DNA from: Pterobdella sp. o SKG-2022
Taxonomy: Eukaryota > Annelida > Clitellata > Hirudinida > Piscicolidae
Assembly (NCBI GenBank): GCA_964035795.1
Contig: OZ038322.1
Coordinates: 310,001-374,000 of the forward strand
DNA length: 64,000 nt
Direction: 5' to 3'
Part shown: one piece after another, positions 40,466 to 52,486 of the stretch
How the letters are laid out: every line of letters begins with the position of its first letter
Position numbering within the stretch: the stretch's first letter is position 1
Notes under the pieces: generated by a model
Told to the model about the DNA's origin: nothing
The model's database searches: none
The model's input: only the letters and a program-made list of their open reading frames with translations
Program-made: the position numbers and the translations under genes

Positions 40466-43112
40466 TTGGCTTTCCACTTTTCCTCTATCTTCAAACTTAA
40501 AACTCCGTCTTGGCTTTCCACTTTTCCTCTATCTTCAAACTTAAAACTCCGTCTTGGCTTTCCACTTTTCCTCTATCTTCAAACTTAAAACTCCGTCTTG
40601 GCTTTCCACTTTTCCTCTATCTTCAAACTTAAAACTCCGTCTTGGCTTTCCACTTTTCCTCTATCTTCAAACTTAAAACTCCGTCTTGGCTTTCCACTTT
40701 TCCTCTATCTTCAAACTTAAAACTCCGTCTTGGTTTTCCACTTTTCCTCTATCTTCAAACTTAAAACTCCGTCTTGGCTTTCCACTTTTCCTCTATCTTC
40801 AAACTTAAAACTCCGTCTTGGCTTTCCACTTTTCCTCTATCTTCAAACTTAAAACTCCGTCTTGGCTTTCCACTTTTCCTCTATCTTCAAACTTAAAACT
40901 CCGTCTTGGCTTTCCACTTTTCCTGTATCTTCAAACTTAAAACTCCGTCTTGGCTTTCCACTTTTCCTCTATCTTCAAACTTAAAACTCCGTCTTGGCTT
41001 TCCACTTTTCCTCTATCTTCAAACTTAAAACTCCGTCTTGGCTTTCCACTTTTCCTCTATCTTCAAACTTAAAACTCCGTCTTGGCTTTCCACTTTTCCT
41101 CTATCTTCAAACTTAAAACTCCGTCTTGGCTTTCCACTTTTCCTCTATCTTCAAACTTAAAACTCCGTCTTGGCTTTCCACTTTTCCTCTATCTTCAAAC
41201 TTAAAACTCCGTCTTGGCTTTCCACTTTTCCTCTATCTTCAAACTTAAAACTCCGTCTTGGCTTTCCACTTTTCTTCTATCTTCAAACTTAAAACTCCGT
41301 CTTGGTTTTCCACTTTTCCTCTATCTTCAAACTTAAAACTCCGTCTTGGCTTTCCACTTTTCCTCTATCTTCAAACTTAAAACTCCGTCTTGGCTTTCCA
41401 CTTTTCCTCTATCTTCAAACTTAAAACTCCGTCTTGGCTTTCCACTTTTCCTCTATCTTCAAACTTAAAACTCCGTCTTGGCTTTCCACTTTTCCTGTAT
41501 CTTCAAACTTAAAACTCCGTCTTGGCTTTCCACTTTTCCTCTATCTTCAAACTTAAAACTCCGTCTTGGCTTTCCACTTTTCCTCTATCTTCAAACTTAA
41601 AACTCCGTCTTGGCTTTCCACTTTTCCTCTATCTTCAAACTTAAAACTCCGTCTTGGCTTTCCACTTTTCCTCTATCTTCAAACTTAAAACTCCGTCTTG
41701 GCTTTCCACTTTTCCTCTATCTTCAAACTTAAAACTCCGTCTTGGCTTTCCACTTTTCCTCTATCTTCAAACTTAAAACTCCGTCTTGGCTTTCCACTTT
41801 TCCTCTATCTTCAAACTTAAAACTCCGTCTTGGCTTTCCACTTTTCTTCTATCTTCAAACTTAAAACTCCGTCTTGGTTTTCCACTTTTCCTCTATCTTC
41901 AAACTTAAAACTCCGTCTTGGCTTTCCACTTTTCCTCTATCTTCAAACTTAAAACTCCGTCTTGGCTTTCCACTTTTCCTCTATCTTCAAACTTAAAACT
42001 CCGTCTTGGCTTTCCACTTTTCCTCTATCTTCAAACTTAAAACTCCGTCTTGGCTTTCCACTTTTCCTCTATCTTCAAACTTAAAACTCCGTCTTGGCTT
42101 TCCACTTTTCCTCTATCTTCAAACTTAAAACTCCGTCTTGGCTTTCCACTTTTCCTCTATCTTCAAACTTAAAACTCCGTCTTGGCTTTCCACTTTTCCT
42201 CTATCTTCAAACTTAAAACTCCGTCTTGGCTTTCCACTTTTCTTCTATCTTCAAACTTAAAACTCCGTCTTGGTTTTCCACTTTTCCTCTATCTTCAAAC
42301 TTAAAACTCCGTCTTGGCTTTCCACTTTTCCTCTATCTTCAAACTTAAAACTCCGTCTTGGCTTTCCACTTTTCCTCTATCTTCAAACTTAAAACTCCGT
42401 CTTGGCTTTCCACTTTTCCTCTATCTTCAAACTTAAAACTCCGTCTTGGCTTTCCACTTTTCCTGTATCTTCAAACTTAAAACTCCGTCTTGGCTTTCCA
42501 CTTTTCCTCTATCTTCAAACTTAAAACTCCGTCTTGGCTTTCCACTTTTCCTCTATCTTCAAACTTAAAACTCCGTCTTGGCTTTCCACTTTTCCTCTAT
42601 CTTCAAACTTAAAACTCCGTCTTGGCTTTCCACTTTTCCTCTATCTTCAAACTTAAAACTCCGTCTTGGCTTTCCACTTTTCCTCTATCTTCAAACTTAA
42701 AACTCCGTCTTGGCTTTCCACTTTTCCTCTATCTTCAAACTTAAAACTCCGTCTTGGCTTTCCACTTTTCCTCTATCTTCAAACTTAAAACTCCGTCTTG
42801 GCTTTCCACTTTTCCTCTATCTTCAAACTTAAAACTCCGTCTTGGCTTTCCACTTTTCCTCTATCTTCAAACTTAAAACTCCGTCTTGGCTTTCCACTTT
42901 TCCTCTATCTTCAAACTTAAAACTCCGTCTTGGCTTTCCACTTTTCCTCTATCTTCAAACTTAAAACTCCGTCTTGGCTTTCCACTTTTCCTCTATCTTC
43001 AAACTTAAAACTCCGTCTTGGCTTTCCACTTTTCCTCTATCTTCAAACTTAAAACTCCGTCTTGGCTTTCCACTTTTCCTCTATCTTCAAACTTAAAACT
43101 CCGTCTTGGCTT
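40466..43112 (+). repeat. 44-bp satellite array, about 60 units, with 13-unit higher-order period
   Basis: Unit CTTGGCTTTCCACTTTTCCT plus CTATCTTCAAACTTAAAACTCCGT, 44 bp, almost identical throughout. Single-base variants recur at fixed spacing: TTGGTTTTCC at 40731, 41303, 41875, 42271; CTGTATC at 40925, 41497, 42465; TTCTATC at 41275, 41847, 42243. Spacings are 572 (13 units), 396 (9 units) and 968 (22 units). No CRISPR-like spacers exist. Confidence 0.98.
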
Positions 43113-43900
43113 TACACAATCATCGCTCCCTTTTCCTACAACGTGGCCTAACTTTGTCGTAAATTCATGTCTTACATCTCTCAACAATGGTACCATTCAA
43201 ATCCAATCTACTCATCGATTTTCCTGTACACTCTCTATTAACTAGCTAAACATCACATATCTTTTGAAGCATCTGTCTTTCTGCTCTTCTTGAAACACTC
43301 TCTCAAACGGGTACCACGTTTCAATTTTTGGAATCTTATGTCATGAAAGATTTCAAAAATTTTTTACAAATTTATCTCTGATTTTCCATAAGTGTCTTTC
43401 ACCGCATAACATCAAAGACAGTCTTCTAGCTCAGCTCCATTCTTTATGTAACAGCTAGCTCACTTCCTCTTCCACCATTCATTTTGTCACTGTTAACAGA
43501 AATTATTTACCTTCTTCAACTCACTTGAAAAAACCATTTGAAACAATATTATGTTCTTCAATTAAACCATTCATACAGCCCTACATTCGAAATTCTATTC
43601 ATCCTACAAGAAACTCTTTTAACCCCTAACACACTGCGCATGAACCCCACTTCTTACCTGTCTTGCACCTCACACAATTTATCTCAGCACCCACCACACA
43701 TACCACATTAATCAATCTTAACCAAGACAACAATTTCTTTACCACCACCATACTCCATGACCTCTGTCTTATCATGATTAACTTCTATTGTTTTTTCTTA
43801 ATGTTGCCTTTTAACGGAGTAATTTTTTTTAAGCTTCTCCATAGCCTCTGCTATCAAGATCGAGTCATATAGACCACCTTCCATTCCGTATTCAGATAAT
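43113..43900 (-). mobile_element. LINE C-terminal fragment bordering the satellite
   Basis: The minus strand reads HEFTTKLGHVVGKGSDDCVK directly into the satellite (43196-43113), like the 'GHVVRK..DDCV' end of animal LINE polymerases. Further upstream (about 43770-43650) it reads KTEVMEYGGGKE followed by a CxxC pair region. Decayed. Confidence 0.55.
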
Positions 43901-45006
43901 ACATCTAGCACTACTGAAAAAACGATGACAGAACCAATCCTCCATTTAAACAAACATCAGAATCTTCTAAATGTCATGGCAAATAACAAATCCCAAAGAT
44001 AGCGGGAGTCTGAAAAAATTTCTAGGATCTTATCCCCAACCATGACTTCCATCACAAATCTACTATCAACAGGCCGAACTGTACTTTTTTTAAAAATTCT
44101 CCGCTTTTGTTCTTATCTTGACTTTGATGTTATAACTTTTAACTTCCTTCTCACTATCTGTTCTATAATTTTGAGTTTTCAGGTTCATCACAAGCTTAAC
44201 TTTGTTTAAATCTCTGAAATTTTCGAAGAAAGCAGAATTGATCTGTGAGTGAGTCTGAAAATAGAAAGAATCAGTCACTCAAACAGTTTTTCCTCGCTGC
44301 AAAACAACCATATAACTCAAAATAAACTCGAGAATGTATGAAAAGGAATTTTTTTACATAGAAAGCAGTGTTGAATGCTTCCATGTCCTATCCTTCTTTT
44401 AGCAGCTAGATCCCTTCTTTCGCCACCAATTATATTGTTCCTAGTGTCACCATCAGCTCTTCTGTTAAACGAAATCTTCAAAAGCAAGCAATTCATTAAC
44501 AGCAATATGCAAAAGTAATCCAACAATATCAATACTAAAACGATCCACTTGGATCAAACCTCACAAAGTTACATCCCTTAGAAACACCAATTTCGGGAAT
44601 TTTCGGACATCTTTATTACCGGAAAGTATTTATAACCAATATAAAACCGGAAGATAATCATAACCAACTTAAAACATATACTAAACCTTTAATGGTATGA
44701 AACAAAAAAGTCCAAAGTACATAATAGTAAAAACGTAGTAGCGTAAGTAATGTCCGGTAATTATAACAAAGGAGGTTTCTATGACACTTACATAACAAAA
44801 GTGCTCTTAGTTTCGAGAACGCTCTTACTCATTTCTCCCTGTTTTGATAAGTGTGTCAAAAAATTTTCTCATCTAGTGTTTCTGGATCTCTTGCTTTTGA
44901 ATGAAATGTGCTGGGTTAAAGTAATTTCTTTAAGTTTATCTAGCACTGAAGTACCACAGAGAAGCTCAGAAGTGATGACTCACCATATTAAATACTTGTC
45001 TTTCAC
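43901..45006. other. No gene seen
   Basis: Short AT-rich ORFs only, no splice-consistent structure or known motif. Confidence 0.4.
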
Positions 45007-45262
45007 TAGTGGAAAATCACGCTTACTATAGAAAACATGAAGTTCTTTTCACTGACCAATAGGATTGAAGCAGATTTGGACCAGATATTTTTATTTGCCC
45101 CTCCCACTAATTTTTTTAGTTTAGTTTTGCTCATTTTCATTAATATTTTGAAAATAAATAATAAACTTTAAATTTTTTGATTGGTCACAATTTTTGATAA
45201 ATTCTACATGTTGTTTCAAATCTGCTTTATTGACGTTATGCTTTTTATAGTAAGCGTGAAGT
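45007..45262. mobile_element. Small non-autonomous DNA transposon (MITE-like)
   Basis: Terminal inverted repeats TCACGCTTACTATAGAAAA and TTTTTATAGTAAGCGTGA bound a 250-bp AT-rich body. Inside, GACCAATAGGATTGAAGCAG is mirrored by CTGCTTTATTGACG/TTGATTGGTC. No ORF. Target-site duplication not clear. Confidence 0.65.
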
Positions 45263-45898
45263 GTTTGTTTCTTACACTTTTATAACTGTAACAAAAATAT
45301 TTAATTTTGGATCATTCTGTTTTGAAATAATTCAATGTAAAAAAATTCATTCCACAAGTAATGGAAATAAAAAGAAAACCCAAAGATAAATTGTTAAAAA
45401 GGTAAAGCAAATGATACTTTGATACTGAGGGATATTCATCATGGTAGATATAGATCAGTGAAAGTCTAGCAAAAAAAATTAAAAGTACTTATGGATTGCT
45501 TAGGCTGAAAAAATCTGAAAAAAGATGGAAATATAGGGTGGAAACATAATTTTGTCCAAACACTTGATTACCTAGCAAACTTTGATACATTACATTATAC
45601 ATATGAGTTTATACAAATCTACATTTCAAAGTAACTAGTACTGACAATGGTTGGCGACTAATGCATGCAAAAAGTTTGGTCTCGCCTCTTTATCTGTGAG
45701 CTTTTGCTCCGCTCCCAAAAGTAGTCACACTTGACTGCTTCACATAAAAATTGTTGAAACATAGGAAAGATATGAGGTAATCACTCAAAAAAGAACATTA
45801 CGTGGCAAGGTCATAATTTTTGAAATATTTATCTTTTGTTTTTCAAACAATTTATAAAGGAATATTCGCGTTGAAAAATGTGATAGAACGTCTTCATT

Positions 45899-46083
45899 GT
45901 CGGCCCGTATAGCTCAGAGGTAAAGCATTAGAAAAATTACTTGAAGGTACACGGTTCGAGCCCTTGTAGGCCGACAATTAGCACCTGTTTCACAGTGTGT
46001 TTTCGCTACATTAAATTTGTAGCAAGCTCTTTGATCTATAAGGAAAAGTGCTTTATAAATACCGCATTACATTACATTCAAAA
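45899..46083 (+). repeat. tRNA-derived SINE, best-preserved copy
   Basis: Head GGCCCGTATAGCTCAGAGGT (A box) and ACGGTTCGAGCCC (B box); body TAGCACCTGTTTCACAGTGT; 3' end GGAAAAGTGCTTTATAAATA and a tail of ATTAC repeats. The 3' end resembles the L2-type tail (…GCGCTATATAAAT) of Deu-like SINEs. It shares its head with 61112. Confidence 0.7.
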
Positions 46084-47125
46084 TCAACTACAGTCTTTCA
46101 AATTTAGTTTCTCAAAAACAGAACTAATTGGCTCAAACTTTCTGCTTTTATACTTTTTGGTGGTGCAATAGTTAAAACCATGAAGGGTTTTTGTTGGAAA
46201 TTTCTAGTGGCCCACTTGAGAATGCAACAGTTTTTTAAGGAAAGCAAATTGAATTTAGTATCCAGACATTAGGTTTCTCGTTACAGGACTTAATTTCAAT
46301 TGTTAATTTACTTTTAACAAAATGGATGTGGTAAAGAATAAAAAAAGCTAATCACCATCTCTTGGGAGACAAAGCAATGAAGATATGTAGTAAAGTAAAA
46401 ATAGCTTGTCTAGCATGAGAATTGATAGACTACAAGAAAGCATCTGACATTCTACCACATTTATGGTTACAAAAGATTACAGGGAATTTCTAAGGTGTCA
46501 GCTTGTCGCTCTTGATATTTGTCATGTCTTTCATTCCTCTCTCAATGTTAGTGAGAGTTAGCTTTACATAATTATCACGCCCTTGTTGTCCTACGTGGCC
46601 TAATAACTTCATAAGCTATTAGTAAAACGTGTCTTTTGTTCCTTGACAGTTCAAAATGATCGGTGCATTATTTGTTGTGTGCCTTTTTGAAGATCTTTGA
46701 CGTCATAGATTGATGAGAACATTTACACTATATTTTTATGTTTTTCTGTTAAATCTGAATAATATTGGCAGTTCTTATGTTCAATTGCTATATTCATTTG
46801 AGTAATGATCCAAAGAATTTTATATAAAATAAATGCGGAATAATTCTTGAAAAGCATAAAATTAAGTAATTTTTTGTTTCTTGACAGTTCTAATGCTCTT
46901 TGAATAAGTTGATTTCAATAAATCACCCCAGATCTGAAAGGGAGGATAATCTTTTATTGAGATAAAATAAATAAAACTATGAAGTCTCAAACCTTTTAAT
47001 TGGCGTCAATTTTTGTCACTCATTTGAAAATGTTACTCTTAGCTTCGCACTTTTCAATAGTATTCCAACAGAACTTAATGTTGTAACAACAATAAAAAAT
47101 ATTCATTGTATGCTTTTATAATCAG
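46084..47125. other. No gene seen; remnant related to CBM14 upstream region
   Basis: At 46640-46700 the sequence TTGACAGTTCAAAATGAT … GATCTTTGACGTCA resembles the upstream flank of the CBM14 gene at 63330-63400. Otherwise AT-rich without support for genes. Confidence 0.4.
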
Positions 47126-47376
47126 AAAACGCAGTTTTCTAAATGGCGCTACATTGAAGATGAGACAAAATTTTTTTAAATTAGAAAAAATTTTTGAAAG
47201 AAAGGGTTTGGAAGTTAATATTTTGGAGCTTGAACTCCAGATAAGAGGTTCAGCACAAGAGTTGAACACAGGAGCAGTAGATACATGTGGAGTTTGTAAC
47301 AAGAAAGTGATGTTTGACTCATTGTTCCAAATGCAGCTCTCTGAAAGTTGTTCAACGTTCAAAACCACAAAAAAAT
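47126..47376 (+). mobile_element. LINE fragment with CGVC knuckle
   Basis: ORF to 47376 includes KLEKIFERKGLEVNILELEL and DTCGVCNKKVMFDSLF, a degenerate version of the RT thumb followed by the C-terminal Cys knuckle of some animal LINEs. Confidence 0.5.
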
Positions 47377-48131
47377 AATGTTTTATGTGACCAGTCCTAC
47401 CCTGTAGAGGAACCTCTCTGGAAAACTCAGATTTTCTGGTTGCAGACTTACTTTTGGGAAAAAATTTATATTTTTTTCAGCTTTCATGGCTTATGAATAT
47501 TTATTTATTGCTTCAGTTTAATGGAAAAATATCTGTTTTTTGGCGCCAAGAGTGATTTATTAAAACAACTAATGTATTGAACTGTCAAAATAAAAATATT
47601 TTCGAAGATTGTGAATAAAATCAATGAACTTCATTTTATATATTTGAATGAAATTTTTAAACTAGTATATTCTATTTTTATATGGACAAGTATAACTGAA
47701 TCTAAAATTTTTAACGCAGAGAAAAATTCAAATTGAATAGAAAGTATGACGATACATAAATGCTAGCTGGTTTTACAGAGATCATGTTTTAAAATAGCGT
47801 AAATTCTATAAAGATTTTCTAAAATTAGAAACTAGCTAAAATGTTCGGCAGTTCAATTTTCGAACTTCAATGGACTATGACAAGATCTCATATATTTTAT
47901 TGAATGTTGAATGTGTTTTTTCTTAATTCTTTTCAATTCAAAGAAACTTCATGTAAATCTAAAAATTTTGAATTTTTTTGACGTTAAAGATTTTTAACGA
48001 AAGCTTTCCAACAAAAACTAACGCAAAGATCATTTTGAAGTGTCAAGAAACAAAAGAAACGTATCATTAATAGATTGGATGTCTCAAAATTTTTGTGACA
48101 CGCATGATAGGCCAAGAAGAATGGATCTTCA

Positions 48132-48139
48132 CAGTATAT
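48132..48139 (+). promoter_or_regulatory. TATA box of CBM14 copy A
   Basis: GTATATAAG about 50 bases before the ATG; the same box precedes copy B on the other strand near 63235. Confidence 0.6.
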
Positions 48140-48184
48140 AAGAACAACAACTTTTCGACTTTCATCCAGCTCTGAAAACTGAAA

Positions 48185-48990
48185 ATGCTTCAATATCTAA
48201 TCGGTGAGTTAAAATTTTGACTGCAATTAATTTCCAAATTCACTGAATTTTGAAAAAATACTGTTTTACAGTTCTTGTTTGTTTGGCCGGATTGATTGTA
48301 CGGGTCTTACCGATGGCAATTACGGTATAGGCTGCCAAAAATATACTAAGTGTACTGGCGGTTAGTGATGGTCTTATGGATCGTGTATTTTTCAGTGAAT
48401 ATGAGTTGATCTTATTATCAATCGGCAGGTGTTGGAACAACTGTAACTTGTCCTTCTAGCGAAGTGTATGATTCAGACACATCTGCTTGTGCAGCGTGAG
48501 TTTTGAATGGGAAATGTTGCTTGGTTAATATTCAAGTGTTTTTAAATCAAACATAAATTGTTTCCAGTATTGCAAGTGTTACAACTCCTTGTGCCTCATC
48601 CCTTACTTGCCCGGACAACACTTACAAAAGGTGGGTTCAATGGTACATAATGCAAACAGTTTTCAAATGTATTCAAATGAACAATTGTAGATACGTCCAC
48701 CCCGCTTCATGCAACTACTTCTTCACTTGTGTGAATGGAGACGTTGTTGGAGTTCAGCCATGCTCTCAACCCACAGGTATGCCATTTACAGTTTAGGAAG
48801 AATTTTTCATTTAGTAATTCAATTCATTTTCAAAAATCAGATGCCCGGCTTGTCTTCGAGGGAGAATATCAAGTATGTGTATGGGTATGGAACGCCTGGG
48901 TTCCATGTGGACCTCTAACCACTCCAACTCCAGTTGTGGAAGAACGTACGTGGGGGAAACGAAAAGAAACGTGGAGGTAAGATGGGCGGA
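48185..48990 (+). pseudogene. CBM14 chitin-binding protein, copy A (frameshifted)
   Basis: Same six-exon layout as copy B (62425-63190), about 90% or more alike by eye. Exon 1 MLQYLIG from 48185. In exon 2 sixteen bases present in copy B (between GCCGG and ATTGATTG) are missing, which removes the signal-peptide end and shifts the frame to a stop. Later exons still read TVTCPSSEVYDSDTSACA, SLTCPDNTYKR, YVHPASCNYFFTCVNGD and EGEYQVCVWVWNAWVPCG. After that it leaves homology at about 48922 and runs into a GIY-YIG fragment. Probably dead unless the upstream exon is skipped. Confidence 0.75.
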
Positions 48991-49195
48991 ACATGGATCG
49001 GTGAACGGGACTTATGAACCAGTATAACTCATATCGAAGTACCCTACACATAAATTCTCGTGGAGAACCTTGATGCGTACCTCGGAAGATTGGAAGAAGA
49101 GAAGGATATTGGAAACGTTCATAATTAAAATACAGAACCTTACTTTAAATGACCATAAGGATATAAGGAATTTATTATTTCGAAATAGTGTTACA
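48940..49195 (+). mobile_element. Penelope-type GIY-YIG endonuclease fragment
   Basis: Reads RTYVGETKRNVEVRWAEHGS, then KYPTHKFSWRTLM, SEDWKKRRILETFIIK, and the typical end RNLLLFRNSVT with stop, with small frame breaks. It abuts the end of the CBM14 copy A. Confidence 0.75.
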
Positions 49196-49344
49196 TAATA
49201 GGCCTTATTTCATTTTCGTTGCTTACTTAACCACATTTTGCTATCTCTGATTTACATGATAGCTCACTACGATTTTAGTGATATTATCTCGCCATAATTT
49301 TGATGTTTAGAATTAACTTTTATCTGTTTTCATAATAATATCAA

Positions 49345-49430
49345 TAAAACTCTTTCTCATACTTGAAAATGTTGCGTTGATAACGAAAAGCTTTATAAAC
49401 TAACTAGTGTTTTGAAACTATATTCAAATA
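49345..49430 (+). repeat. Half copy of the CCT2-intron fold-back family
   Basis: CATACTTGAAAATGTT…GAAAAGCTTTATAAACTAAC then TAGTGTTTTGAAACTATATT matches the right half of 19442-19579. Confidence 0.6.
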
Positions 49431-49699
49431 TAAGAACGTCACTGATTTCTATGAAAACATTGTCAACATTTAAATCTCAAGCGCTTATTTAATTAAAAAA
49501 AAAAAAGAAAAAAAAATTGTTGGAAAGAATAATTAAAAATGAAATAATGAAATAAAATATATAAAGAATCATAATAACTTGGAAATATGATAATAATCCT
49601 GATTGTCCAATAATAATAAATGGGTCTTCCACAGGTCCACCTTCAATTCATGTTAAGATAAAAAATGATAGATACCTTTAATAATTAAGCAAAAAAAAG

Positions 49700-50195
49700 A
49701 TGAAACATTCAAGTAATACCATTTCTAAATAAAGTAAGAGTCTTAATGTCTGTTTGATCATTGATAGAAGGTTTATTAACCATAATGTGGTACGCTTCTA
49801 ATAATTTCCTCTTCTTATGCTCATGAGATGCTCTTTCGATTGAAGTCCAGGTGAAACTGTGTCCGGGGTTTAAGGCAATATGTTTTGCCGGCTCTGAATT
49901 GCCTTTCAACCTATCATGCTCTTTTTATTTGGTTGTGGCATTCCTCCTTGTTTCACCTATATAGATTTGCTTGCAATTGCAAGTTCCTTTGTAAATGATG
50001 TTATGGTGGTGGCTCAATTTGTTTGTAATTGGAAATAATGATTTTATCTTTGATGTAATGGCAAGACCATAGTCTTTCAAAAACCTTTTCATCCAACTTC
50101 TCTCTGCTTCTTTTTTTGACTCTTCTTCTTTCTCTGACGTTGATGATTTTGTTTTTGCTTTAAACTCTCTTTTCAGTAATACTTTGACCATGCTC
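49700..50195 (-). mobile_element. Penelope-like element fragment with GIY-YIG domain (minus)
   Basis: Minus ORF 50191-49925 ends with NIIYKGTCNCKQIYIGETRR (GIY-YIG core). The next, 49909-49709, has KHIALNPGHSFTWTSIERAS, KKRKLLEAYHIM, and LTLFRNGIT at its stop. Together they are the endonuclease part of a Penelope-like element, with one frame break. Confidence 0.8.
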
Positions 50196-51480
50196 CTTCA
50201 TATTAAATCTTTTACTTATCGTTTTTACTCTCTCAAAGCTCCCTGGTTTGGGCATGAATGCCTTGCATCAAAACGTAACTTACGCAAGCTTGAACGTTCT
50301 TATCGTTTTTGTTCTTTTTCAATAACTTTTGGTTCTCACAGCTATCAACCTATCACTCTCTTCTCTACTCCAAAAACTCCAGTTTTCTTATTTCTTCCAT
50401 CTACTTTGTCTCTTTTTCTTCGTCCCGTGGGAAAAATATTCTTTCCGAAAAACCTCTTCCTCTTTTTTCTTTTCAGAATTTTCATAGATTTTTCTACAAC
50501 AGGGTTCATTCCAGCAGAAGCAATAACTCATCATGTCACACTTCTCCAGCTTTTTCTCCTCCCTTCGTCTCTTAACCTCATTTTTCACCCATCACCTTCA
50601 CAGACCTCATCACCATAATTTAATCTGTTTTCTCATCGCCCTGTACCCCCAACATGATTCTTCAACTCTTAATAGAACTTTTTTTTCTTCTTTTTCCACC
50701 CCATCATTTGCAATCTTATGAATCTTTCTAGCTACTTCTAAATTTTCCGCCTTTTTTAACTCATCTATCATTACCCCAATACTGAAAAAACCTTCTTTCG
50801 ATCTTTCTATTATCTCCAACTACCGTGCTGTTTCTGACCTTTTCATTTATTCCAAACCTTTTGAGGAAGCTATTTACCTCAAACTTTCAAACTTTTTTCT
50901 TTCTAACAATCTTCTTCCGCCCTACCCAATCTCGCTTTCGACCTTCTCACTCCACTAAAGCCTGCCTTCTAAAAATCTCTAATGATGCTTTTTTAGCTTC
51001 CAACTCTGGTAAGCTTTCTCTTCTCTTTTCTCTTGACTTCTCTTCTGCTTTTGATACTGTTGACCACTCACTCTTACTTCAGCATCTCAACTGCTCTTTT
51101 GGTATTCTGGCTTCTCTTTTTTCTGGCTTACTTCCTACCTTTTTAATCGTATTTCCACTGTTTCTATTGACGACTCTTTTTCTTCTCTCCTCTCTTTGTT
51201 CCTTTTGGTGTTCTTCAAAGATCTGTCTTCGGACCTCTTTTATTTGTTTTTTTTACCTCTCATCTTTCTTGTCTCATCGAATCTTTCCAAAGTCAGTTTT
51301 TCGCCGACTTTACCTACATCTTCTTTCCTTATCCTTTTTCTTCCCTTTTTTTTCACTCATAGAAAAATAAGCCTCTGCTTTAATTCTATTCTTCTTTGCA
51401 GTAACTAACTCTATGCATCTTAAACTCAACCCTTCCAAAATTAAAGTTCAACTTTTAGAGACAGCTCAATGTACTTATGA
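50196..51480 (+). mobile_element. LINE (CR1/L2-like) reverse transcriptase region, decayed
   Basis: APWFGHECLASKRNLRKLER at 50240 is the endonuclease-RT linker. RT motifs follow: a NYRAVSDLFIYSKPFEEAIY reading at 50820, SHSTKACLLKISNDAF, and GKLSLLFSLDFSSAFDTVDH at about 51010-51070. No continuous frame. Confidence 0.8.
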
Positions 51481-51754
51481 ATTCATTCAACAATTTTTTA
51501 CGTCGATTTATGGAAGAATTTTAATACATTTATTGAGCAAAAAAGCAGCTATAATTTCTGGTAAGTTTATTTTTATCATAAAACATTAGCGAAAAATTTT
51601 ATTTAGTAGCTATGGTTATAAAGCAATTTAAACAATGGCTAAGTATGAGAAGTGTTTTATTGATTAATCTGAAAAGTAACTTACTTTTCATAATATTTTT
51701 TCATCACGTGATATTTAATCTTGTAATAATTTCACTTTTAAATATTTATTCCTC

Positions 51755-52083
51755 ACAGCATCTTCACCAGAAAACACCTCCTCTTCTTGTTCTTCATCAT
51801 CTTCCTCCTCCTCCTCATTTTACTTGCCACATTCCAGCCGTTCACGATCATCCCAATATGCTTTGCAACTATGACAAAGCTTAGAGAAGTACCTAGCTCT
51901 ATTTTATATGGATTCATTGTTTTTAAGCCGATTGTAGTTATTCATATATGCATCCTACTTTTGATTCATGCTTCGTGGAAGTTTCTAGCTTGCTTTGTAT
52001 TCACTCCACATGTTGGATTGTGGGAATTTTTATTTGACAACATTTCACTGAATTTATTAGAAGTTTTTGTTTTGTTTCATTAA
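51755..52083 (+). other. Possible membrane-protein exon, unsupported gene
   Basis: Frame from 51787 gives FFIIFLLLLILLATFQPFTI, then two or three more hydrophobic segments to a stop at 52083. A CACAG acceptor lies at about 51760. The start resembles the last exon of the four-helix gene (LFFILLLATLLEFIF), so it may be a paralogue remnant, but I found no partner exons. AT-rich sequence alone could also produce it. Confidence 0.3.
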
Positions 52084-52486
52084 AGAATTTAATATTTAAA
52101 ATCAGGCTGTTTTGAATGGTGAAAGTACAAAATCAGTTTTTTTGAAAAAGTTCTAAGTAAACGTTAACTGATTTCTTGTAAACAGTTATGAATATTAATT
52201 AGCAATAATGAATTTAATTAACACTTATGGATATTCAATAATTATAATGAACCTTAATTAGCTTATGAATATTAATTAACTATAGTGAATCTAAATTAAA
52301 TTTATTAGCTTATGATGTTGTTCATATGCCCATAACTGAGAATGACAGTGGTTGATCGTAGGTTTGTTACACATAAATAAAGTCCAATGCAAGCAAGTTA
52401 AACGAGGAAATATAGTTTAGCAAATTTAACTGAAAAAACCTGAAAAAATTGTTTTGAAAGCAGGTTAAAACTGTTTGCAAAGCATC

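Noticed and set aside
40466..43112. CRISPR-like array
   Set aside because: Units are adjacent with no spacers, in an animal genome; it is a satellite.
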